Below are positions 1-6,060 of a stretch of 6,090 nucleotides of DNA, piece after piece. Below the pieces are notes generated by a model, which made no database searches, was not told where the DNA came from, and saw only the letters and a list, made by a program, of their open reading frames with translations. How positions within the stretch are numbered: position 1 is the first letter of the stretch; every line of letters begins with the position of its first letter. The position numbers were made by a program, and so were the translations under genes. Origin of the DNA: Thermoflexales bacterium (GTDB lineage Bacteria > Chloroflexota > Anaerolineae > B4-G1 > SLSP01); assembly GCA_015486785.1 (NCBI GenBank), contig WFQZ01000136.1, positions 1 to 6,090 on the forward strand. The letters run 5' to 3'.

Positions 1-699
1 CGCTTCATACGGGTGCTGGAGAACACCTTAATCTATGTCATCATCACCGTACCGCTCAGCATCCTACTGGCCTTCATCTTTTCCTTGCTGGTGAACCGCA
101 AGGTGATGGGCGTAGGATTGGCCCGGCTGGCTTTCTTCCACACCACGATTCTGCCGATGGTGAGCGCGGCCACCATCTGGATGTTCTTGTTTACACCGGA
201 TTACGGACTTTTCAACACGGCCATCTCCGCGATTGGGTATCACGGCCCGCAGAACTGGACCGGCTCGCCCAACCTAGCCTTGCTGGCCGTAATGATCGTT
301 GCAATTTGGAAGAACGCCGGGTACTATATGATCTTCTACCTGGCGGGCTTGCAGAATTTGCCAACCGACATCTACGAGGCCGCCGCGCTCGACGGGGCCT
401 CGTGGTGGCACAGTATGTGGAAGTTGACCCTGCCACTCTTGCGGCGCACCACGTTATTCATCACTACCACGGCCTTCATTGGAGCGTTTCAAACTGTGGA
501 TCACATTTTTGTACTGACCAATGGCGGCCCCAGTCAAGCCAGCACGGTGTTGCTGTTCTACCTGTGGCAAAAACGCTTCGAGCAACAGGATGTGGGAATT
601 TCCTCCGCGCTGACCGTTGTGCTGATCATCGTGTTGCTGGTTTTCACCATCACCAACTTCAAGCTATCCGAAGGCAAGGAGGAAAGCTATGTCCACTAA
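1..699 (+). CDS. Sugar ABC transporter permease, MalF-type (5' end outside window)
   Basis: Inner-membrane channel subunit of a CUT1-type carbohydrate ABC importer, which works with a second permease, an ATPase and a periplasmic or lipid-anchored binding protein. The frame is open from base 1 (R-F-I-R-V-L-E-N-T-L), so the gene continues upstream. The GTG at 13 is an internal Val within the conserved 'xNTLxY' stretch, not a start. Numbering codons from base 1, five hydrophobic segments lie near 9-31, 42-65, 92-118, 151-172 and 201-222. The EAA loop that docks the ATPase is clear: E126-A-A-A-L-D131-G-A, followed by the usual LTLPLL. The family hallmark VLTNGGPSQAST follows. The 232 residues present against about 290-300 for the family suggest that the first membrane segment and roughly 60-70 residues are missing. 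The 3' end overlaps the next permease by 11 nt, which indicates an operon. The substrate cannot be told from sequence. Family assignment is firm. Confidence 0.95.
   Translation, partial: RFIRVLENTLIYVIITVPLSILLAFIFSLLVNRKVMGVGLARLAFFHTTILPMVSAATIWMFLFTPDYGLFNTAISAIGYHGPQNWTGSPNLALLAVMIVAIWKNAGYYMIFYLAGLQNLPTDIYEAAALDGASWWHSMWKLTLPLLRRTTLFITTTAFIGAFQTVDHIFVLTNGGPSQASTVLLFYLWQKRFEQQDVGISSALTVVLIIVLLVFTITNFKLSEGKEESYVH
676..682 (+). promoter_or_regulatory. Shine-Dalgarno of the second permease
   Basis: AAGGAGG lies 6 nt before the ATG at 689, inside the last codons of the upstream permease. It fixes the start of the MalG-type gene and implies that the two subunits are translated in a coupled way. 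Confidence 0.85.
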
Positions 700-1534
700 A
701 GCAACCACACCTTGGCAAAAAGTGCAAAACTGGTTTCTTAACGGACTCACATTGCTGTTAGGGGTTTTGTGGTCTGTGCCCGTCCTGTGGGCCGTTGTCG
801 TATCTTTCCGCCCGGCGGATGATCCACTCAAGCGCGGCGATGTGTGGTTCGGGCACACGCTGACGTTTGAGAACTATATCCGCGCATGGTCGCTCGCGCC
901 GTTTGAACGCTACTACATCAACACCATCTTGCTGGTGGTGATGATCCTCAGCGTGCAACTGATCACCATCACGCTGGCGGCCTTCGCCTTTGCCAACTAC
1001 CGCTTCAAAGGGAAAAAGACGCTCTTCTTCTTCGTGCTGCTCCAGATGATGATTCCCACCTCCGCCCTGCTGGCCCCGAACTTCAGCACCATCCGCCAAC
1101 TAGGGTTATTTGATACGATCATCGCCATTGGCATTCCCTACTTCGGCTCGGCCTTTGGCACATTTCTGATGCGCCAGGCATTCTTGGAGGTGCCCCGTGA
1201 CTTGGTGGAAGCCGGCGTCATAGACGGCTGTTCGTGGTGGCAGCTCTTATGGAACGTGTACCTGCCTCCTTCCGTGCCCACGTTGATCGCCTTTGGACTT
1301 TCCTCCGTCATCTGGCACTGGAACGAGTTTTTGTGGCCGTTGATCGTCACCAACAGCACGGCCAGCCGCCCGCTGACTGCCGGGCTGGTGCGGTTCACCC
1401 AGATGGGAGAAATCGGAGCGCAGTGGTCTCTGCTAACGGCGGCAACCCTGATGGTGGTTGCGCCCTTATTTCTTGTATTTCTCTTTTTTCAGCGGCGATT
1501 TATCCAGAGCTTTATCCACTCCGGCATCAAGTAA
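689..1534 (+). CDS. Sugar ABC transporter permease, MalG-type
   Basis: Second channel-forming permease of the same CUT1-type carbohydrate importer, complete at 281 aa, which is the normal family length. Six hydrophobic segments are visible, roughly at residues 16-38, 77-100, 110-131, 142-165, 198-220 and 246-269. The cytoplasmic EAA loop reads E174-A-G-V-I-D179-G with the following LPPSVPT, the MalG-type variant. The 'WNEFLWPL' stretch and the basic C-terminal tail (FFQRRFIQSF...GIK) are also typical of the family. The ATG at 689 is chosen because a strong AAGGAGG precedes it by 6 nt and because 11-nt overlaps are common between such permease pairs. It is the last gene of its transcription unit, with a strong hairpin terminator starting within 20 nt of the stop. 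No ATPase gene follows, so the ATPase must be encoded elsewhere, as is common for CUT1 systems. The sugar is unknown. Confidence 0.96.
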   Translation: MSTKATTPWQKVQNWFLNGLTLLLGVLWSVPVLWAVVVSFRPADDPLKRGDVWFGHTLTFENYIRAWSLAPFERYYINTILLVVMILSVQLITITLAAFAFANYRFKGKKTLFFFVLLQMMIPTSALLAPNFSTIRQLGLFDTIIAIGIPYFGSAFGTFLMRQAFLEVPRDLVEAGVIDGCSWWQLLWNVYLPPSVPTLIAFGLSSVIWHWNEFLWPLIVTNSTASRPLTAGLVRFTQMGEIGAQWSLLTAATLMVVAPLFLVFLFFQRRFIQSFIHSGIK

Positions 1535-1540
1535 CCGCTC

Positions 1541-1579
1541 AAAAACAAAAAAGGCGCGGGAATAACCCCGCGCCTTTTT
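1541..1579. terminator. Bidirectional rho-independent terminator between convergent genes
   Basis: An 8-bp GC stem (GGCGCGGG at 1553-1560 pairing with CCCGCGCC at 1567-1574) encloses a 6-nt loop. It is flanked by an A-rich tract (1541-1552, interrupted by one C) and by TTTTT (1575-1579). Read on + it ends the permease operon, and read on - the A tract becomes the U tail for the PLD gene, whose stop is at 1589. This fills nearly all of the 54-nt gap between the two genes. Confidence 0.93.
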
Positions 1580-1588
1580 GCGTAGGTT

Positions 1589-4500
1589 TCACTTGGGAAC
1601 GGTGCCCGGCGTCGTGGGGAACCAGTTGCGGAAATCACGGCTGCAATCATCGTGATCGTAGTACGGCGGATACCGCTCCAGGGAATGAGTGTACTGTTCA
1701 CCCACGCCGGGATGAGGCACCACGCCGGGGTACGTCGCGTCGCCCCACACCACCACATCCACCGGCTGATTATCCGGCCCCAGCAAGAGCACCTGATCGC
1801 CGGCATTGCGCAACGTCCAATCCCCCGTGCCCCAATCAGTCACTTTGATCATATCCGGGGTGTCGCTCAGATTGAAAATCTCGAAGTTCGCTTCCGGGAA
1901 GTCCGTCGCGTTGGCGGCGATCACCAACACGCCGTGAGGCTGAATCTGTGTGCCGGGCGGGAACTGATACATGCCCTCCCAACGATCCGGGGTCTCCGCG
2001 TCGCCGATCTTGTACGCGCTCAAGTCCACCGGCAATGACGTGGGATTGTAAATCTCCGCCCACTCGCGATTTACATCACTGGAGGCGTAATACACCTCAC
2101 TGATCACCAGATGATCCACCGGCGGCTCTGGAGGCTTCGGCGGAGTGTAATTGCGCATCTGTACCGGCAGGTAAATCGGCTGGATTAGCCACCAATCGGT
2201 GAAGAAGAGCCGCTCCAGCACAGCATACACGGCACCGATGCCGTGATCAATGAAGTGCGTGCCTTCACGCTCTGGGCCAAGCTGCAACGCGATCTCGCGG
2301 TTGACCTTGTTGGAACTTTCGCTGCCGTTGATGGAGCCAATGTGAATGTATGGCCCCTCATCGTGCAGATTGACCAGCACCATCTTGTTGTGAATGCCGT
2401 ACTCAGTGGGATCGCCGATCCGCGCCTCCAAGTCCAAGTGCTCCTCACGGGCAAGCTGATTGACGTACTCCACCGTGACGGTGTTAGGCTGAGCGTAAGC
2501 GATCTGCCCAAAACTGCCCCCGTTGAGTAAAATGCGCACCGTTGCGCCGCGCCGCGCGGCCTCGATGTAGGCTTGCAAGCGCAAATTCGGGCCGTCGCCC
2601 CACGTCTGCTGTTCGTAGAGCTGCTCCACGTAGACTTGATCGCCCTCCCCGGCCCGCGTCAGCAATCCCAGCAAAGCGTCACGCTGACGCAAGGCAGCTT
2701 CGGGCGCGGTGAACAACTCAAAGTAGAACGCGCCGTCAACACTGAGCGGGGCGGGGAAATGCACCGTGTATGTAATCCCATCAGGAATCGTGAGCACCGG
2801 GGTCACCGTGGGCGGGCCGTACTTATCCAGATAGCCGGTGTTCCAGCGCAACAAGTCATTGTGCTGCGCCGGGGCCAAATCCAGGGCGAAAATCTGCTCC
2901 GCCCGCGCCACCACCGCCGAGCTATCGGTGGCAATCACCACCCCGCGAGAGCCATAGGTCCCGTTCTGCTTGTCGTCGGCGGGCATACTGCTGTTGGTGA
3001 AATTCTGCGTCCCGATGACCGCCCACTTGTGATCCACAATCATCAGTTTGGCGTGGATGTAATCGTAACGGTTGTAAATGTGATCGTCCGGCTCGTGGAT
3101 CATAAACCAGCACGCGCCGCCAGCCGCCTCGATTAGCTGACAAGCGTAAAGCTCCGTCTGCCAGCGCGAATCATTGACGCCCACGCCCACTTGCCCGCCC
3201 TCCAGCAGCACCGTGACGCTGACCCCTTGCTGCGCTTTCGCCGTCAAAGCCTCAATGATCGCCGGATGGCGCAGCGCGTAGAGTTCAATCTCGATGCTCT
3301 GTTGCGCCTTGGCCAGCGTCTGCGAAACGACGGTAAAAGCATTATCCGGCGCGATCCCCACCTTCACCGTAGACAACTCCGAGGCCGTTGCCGGCCAGAA
3401 CAGCGGATCGAGACTCCAGCCGGGGTAGAGCACCCGGCGGCCCAGCGCGGCATCGGCGGTTGATTGTATCCAATCGGCGGGCGAGTCCGTATCCTGAAGC
3501 GGCAAGCCGGTACGCTCATCCGGGATGCGGGCCAGAATCTGCCCCGCCTCGCGTCCCACGCCATACGGCCAGACCGTTTCAGCTTGTGGCCAACCGGCCA
3601 GCGGAGCCGTCCCCGCCTTGTAGACCAGCGCATCGGCCACAGAATGCTCTGGAGTGCGCAACACCACTTCGTCCCCGTCATTGCTCAATCCACGGCAAAG
3701 CCAGCTTTCCAATGTCGCATCCGGTGGAAACCCAAACGAGATCTGGAAAGCAGCCTCGTCCCGTGCCAGCCATACCCGCTGTTGCGGCGCGATGGTCAGT
3801 TCCGGCAGCGAGCGGCAGTTGAATGAATTGCTCACATCCTTGCACAACTCCCAGCCGCGCAAGCTACCGGAAGCAGTCCCCACATTGATGAGCTGCACCG
3901 CCTCATCATCATCGCCCGATTGATAGCCCTTGTAGAGCACCGCCGCGATCAACAAGCGCATCTCCCCGACCTGGGTCGTCCACGAAGCAGCGTTATCGGT
4001 CAGCAGCGACTCAGAAGTGCTCGTGCTGGCGGAAACCGTATGCGTCACCGGCCCGGAAACCCCGGCAGCCAGACGCGCCGTCAAAGTCATGCCTACCGCA
4101 CCGCCGGAAGGCAGCTCGTTCCAACCCCAGGCCAACGTCTGCCCGGTGCGCGTGAAGGCCGTCCCGCTTTGTTGCGCCACAAAGCTCAAAGAAGTGGGCA
4201 AAACGTCCTCCAGCCGCACCTCGTGCGCATCCGCCTCGCCGGTATTGGTAAGCCGGAGGGTGTAGGTGAGCAGACTTTCCACCTCAGCCGTCAGCGGCCC
4301 GCTCTGAGTGAGCACCAAGTTAGCCTGCGGCAACACAATCGCCGTGGTCAACACGCTGGAATTGTTAGCCGCATACAGCTCGGAGATCGGAGTCGCGGCC
4401 AACAAGGTGTTGGTCAACACGCCCCCGCTTGTCGCGGAAACGAAGGTCGTAACCGTAAATCTGCGTCGGGCGGACGGGGCCAATTCGCCCACCTGCCAGA

Positions 4501-5317
4501 GCAGCGAGTGGCCCTCCCGCGTGCAAGGGAAGCTCGCGCTCTGCGTGATAAACCGCACTTGTGCCGGAAGCGTGTCGGTCAATCGCACCGCCGTGGCCGT
4601 CAGCCCGCCGCGATTGCGCAACGTGAGCACATACGTCAGCAGATGTCCCGCCGTGATCTGCGCCGGCGCGGCCTGAGTCACATGCAAATCGGCCCGGCTT
4701 TGGAAAAACGGCCAGTAAGCCGAGTTGGGAGCGCGAGGCGTGCCCATAATCGCGTTGCCCTTGGCATCATGCCCGTTGATCACCGAGCCGTCATTGGTGG
4801 CCCAATTCGCGTCCGTATCGGGCAGCGTAGGATCAACGCGCTCCATCGTGGCCTTGGACGAGTTACTGCCCGCCGGCCACGCCCCGCCCGTGTGATTAGC
4901 CGTATCCACCACCACGCCACTGGCATTGGTCAACGTGAGGATTTCGCCATTGTTGCTCAAGCCGTTCCCAAAGCCGCCGGTCCAGTCAGCCGGGACATCG
5001 CTCACGGTAGAATCATCGGTGCGCTCAATGAGATAGTAGCCATACGGTGCAATCGAACCGTTCAGGGCTAAATTCATCCCATCATCACTCTGCACCGCCC
5101 AGCCATCCAGAGGAATGGTGAGCGGGGTGTTGTTGTACAGCTCCAGCCATTCATCTTGATAACCAGCCTCGGTTCCCATCCAGGCAACCTCGTTGATCAC
5201 CACGACGGGTGGCGGAGCTTGCCGCACCCGTCGTGGCCCGGCCTTCACTCCAAGGGACAACACCAGCAAGGCTGATACGCAGATCAGAAACACCAAGCCC
5301 AGCCGTCCGTACCTCAT
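1589..5317 (-). CDS. Secreted multidomain protein: lamin-tail-like, DUF11-like and twin phospholipase-D (HKD) domains
   Basis: A 1242-aa exported protein with no visible sorting motif at the C-terminus. Order: signal peptide 1-26 (basic MRYGR, hydrophobic core, V-K-A before G27); lamin-tail-like domain about 38-200 (INEVAW...EWLELYN, ending TPRAPNS); two DUF11-like repeats starting near A209 and A332 (each with LTYxLxLxN then LPxxxxF); a diverged lamin-tail-like domain from about 453; PLD domain 1 about 646-805 with H755-A-K757-(x4)-D762 and GTQNFTNSS at 769-777; PLD domain 2 about 860-1040 with H976-N-K978-(x4)-N983 and GSINGSESSNK from 994; proline-rich linker near 1057-1066; lamin-tail-like domain about 1067-1242 (ISEVYY...EWAEIYN). 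HKD enzymes cut or transfer phosphodiester bonds using a His from each of two motifs; both His and both Lys are present here. Whether DNA, lipid or something else is the substrate is unknown. The start at 5317 has GAGG 8 nt upstream and directly precedes the signal peptide. The domain reading is confident, the biological role is not. Confidence 0.93.
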   Translation of the reverse strand: MRYGRLGLVFLICVSALLVLSLGVKAGPRRVRQAPPPVVVINEVAWMGTEAGYQDEWLELYNNTPLTIPLDGWAVQSDDGMNLALNGSIAPYGYYLIERTDDSTVSDVPADWTGGFGNGLSNNGEILTLTNASGVVVDTANHTGGAWPAGSNSSKATMERVDPTLPDTDANWATNDGSVINGHDAKGNAIMGTPRAPNSAYWPFFQSRADLHVTQAAPAQITAGHLLTYVLTLRNRGGLTATAVRLTDTLPAQVRFITQSASFPCTREGHSLLWQVGELAPSARRRFTVTTFVSATSGGVLTNTLLAATPISELYAANNSSVLTTAIVLPQANLVLTQSGPLTAEVESLLTYTLRLTNTGEADAHEVRLEDVLPTSLSFVAQQSGTAFTRTGQTLAWGWNELPSGGAVGMTLTARLAAGVSGPVTHTVSASTSTSESLLTDNAASWTTQVGEMRLLIAAVLYKGYQSGDDDEAVQLINVGTASGSLRGWELCKDVSNSFNCRSLPELTIAPQQRVWLARDEAAFQISFGFPPDATLESWLCRGLSNDGDEVVLRTPEHSVADALVYKAGTAPLAGWPQAETVWPYGVGREAGQILARIPDERTGLPLQDTDSPADWIQSTADAALGRRVLYPGWSLDPLFWPATASELSTVKVGIAPDNAFTVVSQTLAKAQQSIEIELYALRHPAIIEALTAKAQQGVSVTVLLEGGQVGVGVNDSRWQTELYACQLIEAAGGACWFMIHEPDDHIYNRYDYIHAKLMIVDHKWAVIGTQNFTNSSMPADDKQNGTYGSRGVVIATDSSAVVARAEQIFALDLAPAQHNDLLRWNTGYLDKYGPPTVTPVLTIPDGITYTVHFPAPLSVDGAFYFELFTAPEAALRQRDALLGLLTRAGEGDQVYVEQLYEQQTWGDGPNLRLQAYIEAARRGATVRILLNGGSFGQIAYAQPNTVTVEYVNQLAREEHLDLEARIGDPTEYGIHNKMVLVNLHDEGPYIHIGSINGSESSNKVNREIALQLGPEREGTHFIDHGIGAVYAVLERLFFTDWWLIQPIYLPVQMRNYTPPKPPEPPVDHLVISEVYYASSDVNREWAEIYNPTSLPVDLSAYKIGDAETPDRWEGMYQFPPGTQIQPHGVLVIAANATDFPEANFEIFNLSDTPDMIKVTDWGTGDWTLRNAGDQVLLLGPDNQPVDVVVWGDATYPGVVPHPGVGEQYTHSLERYPPYYDHDDCSRDFRNWFPTTPGTVPK

Positions 5318-5325
5318 CGGCTCAG

Positions 5326-5329
5326 CCTC
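5326..5329 (-). promoter_or_regulatory. Shine-Dalgarno of the PLD gene, overlapping the stop of the upstream ORF
   Basis: GAGG reads on the - strand 8 nt before the ATG at 5317. It shares bases with the TGA (5330-5328) of the 103-aa Rpn-like ORF: the run is TGAGG. Only 10 nt separate that stop from the next ATG, an arrangement typical of translational coupling or reinitiation. Confidence 0.65.
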
Positions 5330-5639
5330 AAGAATGAGCGTCAGAAGCGGGCAGCAGGGAGCGGATCTCGTCCACAGATTGCGCGTCCCTCAGCCGTTCG
5401 TAGAGCGTTTGCAAGGTCGCCAGGTCCTGCACTTGCTTCACGAGAGGCATCAGGCGGATTCCCTCCACCCCGAATTTCATCTCTAGACCCAGCTCAATGG
5501 CCTTCCACAGGCCTTCTCGCAGTCCCTTTTGGAGTCCTTGCTGAAGTCCCTCTTGAACGCCTTTCTGAAGGCCCTCTTGCATCCCCATCTTGTAACCCTC
5601 TTCGATGCCGATTCGTTCCACACTGGTGATATACGTCAT
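5328..5639 (-). CDS. Free-standing C-terminal domain of an Rpn-like nuclease/transposase (copy A)
   Basis: A 103-aa protein equal to the C-terminal part of Rpn/COG5464-type (PD-(D/E)XK transposase-like) proteins. It opens with MTYITSVERIG, then carries eight G-x-x-x tetrads at residues 15-46 (GYKM, GMQE, GLQK, GVQE, GLQQ, GLQK, GLRE, GLWK), probably a helical oligomerisation segment. A tail follows with LMPLVKQVQ and SVDEIR. The catalytic N-terminal domain is absent. The start at 5639 is preceded by GAGGAGG at 8 nt, and no ATG, GTG or TTG occurs in the open frame upstream of it (5640-5834). Against copy B, residues 1 through the VEG motif differ only by 12 silent changes plus an 8-residue indel, and the last 40 or so residues have diverged at the protein level. 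By analogy with internally started small proteins of E. coli rpn genes it could be an antitoxin-like partner of the full-length protein, but that is inference. It could also be a decaying remnant. The ORF ends 10 nt before the PLD gene. Confidence 0.6.
   Translation of the reverse strand: MTYITSVERIGIEEGYKMGMQEGLQKGVQEGLQQGLQKGLREGLWKAIELGLEMKFGVEGIRLMPLVKQVQDLATLQTLYERLRDAQSVDEIRSLLPASDAHS
5502..5597 (-). repeat. Tetrapeptide (12-nt) repeat block, eight units
   Basis: Eight consecutive G-x-x-x tetrads in copy A, encoded by imperfect 12-nt units. Codons vary between units, so this is a protein-level repeat that still allows slippage. Confidence 0.8.
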
Positions 5640-5768
5640 CTTCTTTTCCTCCTCGTAACTCTGTACCTCTTTCCAGAAGAGGCGTTCTGCTTCCTGCGGA
5701 AGTTGCAGCAGCCAATCAATGAACCGGAACAGCTTGAGGATGTCCTCCTCGTTTCCGTTGCCGTATTT
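5640..5768 (-). pseudogene. Remnant of Rpn-like coding sequence upstream of copy A
   Basis: Read on the - strand in the frame of copy A, this stretch encodes KYGNGNEED, then LFRFIDWLLQLP, then RLFWKEVQSYEEEKK. This is the segment that normally joins the nuclease domain to the C-terminal tetrad region in this family. It has no ATG, GTG or TTG codon, and its similarity begins where copy B ends: the TAA of B (5769-5767) shares bases with the first Lys codon here. The frame upstream of 5769 reads into B out of frame and stops at TGA 5837-5835. The N-terminal domain of A was therefore deleted, or only the 3' part was duplicated. Confidence 0.7.
5648..5654 (-). promoter_or_regulatory. Strong Shine-Dalgarno before ATG 5639 (copy A)
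   Basis: GAGGAGG on the - strand, 8 nt before the ATG. It lies in what was coding sequence for the Glu-rich SYEEEKK stretch of the parent protein. It decides the start of the 103-aa ORF, because no other ATG, GTG or TTG start is available in that frame. Confidence 0.7.
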
Positions 5769-6060
5769 AGGCCGCCGGGTGAGCGTCAGGTGGTTGGAGC
5801 AGATAGCGGATCTCGTCCACAGATTGCGCGGTCTTCAGCCGCTCGTAGATCGTTTGCAAGGTCGTCACGTCCTGCACCTGCTTCACGAGGGGCATCAGGC
5901 GGACTCCCTCCACCCCGAACTTCATCTCCAGGCCCAGCTCAATGGCTTTCCACAGGCCTTCTCGCAGCCCCTCCTGAACGCCTTTCTGAAGGCCTTCCTG
6001 CATTCCCATCTTGTACCCCTCTTCAATGCCGATTCGTTCCACACTGGTGATGTACGTCAT
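5767..6060 (-). other. Candidate internally started short product of copy B
   Basis: Inside copy B an ATG at 6060 (MTYITSVERIG) follows GAGGAGG (6075-6069) with an 8-nt spacer, the same signal that starts copy A. Use of this start would give a 97-aa C-terminal protein in frame with the full-length one. In E. coli rpn genes such an internal product has been reported to counteract the full-length toxin. Whether it is made here is not shown by the sequence. Confidence 0.4.

Larger units (their letters stand above)
5335..5669 (-). repeat. Direct repeat, downstream unit (copy A)
   Basis: Aligns without gaps to the upstream unit at an offset of 445 nt up to the tetrad block and 421 nt beyond it. 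The 24-nt difference is an in-frame indel, which can be placed at about 5526-5549. Similarity fades at the gene's 3' end near 5335. The other end cannot be compared because copy B leaves the window. Confidence 0.9.

Noticed and set aside
13..15. GTG at 13 as the start of the first permease
   Set aside because: The frame is open to base 1 and the residues before it continue the conserved permease sequence. A normal family member has another 60-70 residues upstream.
1234..1848. A 204-codon + strand frame running across the end of the MalG-type gene and the terminator
   Set aside because: It crosses a strong terminator and is out of frame with the clear permease and antisense to the PLD gene. 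The product is low-complexity Arg/Pro-rich.
3920..5071. A 383-codon open frame on the + strand opposite the PLD gene
   Set aside because: Its product is Arg/His/Gln-rich with no recognisable domain. It lies antisense to well-defined lamin-tail and DUF11-like domains, and long antisense frames are expected in GC-rich coding DNA.
5502..6018. The regular spacing of similar short units as a possible CRISPR or tandem-repeat array
   Set aside because: The units are 12-nt codon quartets inside protein-coding frames with varied codons and no spacers; they are peptide tetrads.
5529..6050. A 173-codon + strand frame opposite the Rpn-like repeats
   Set aside because: Antisense shadow: the - strand frames carry the conserved motifs and show the silent-substitution pattern of true coding sequence.
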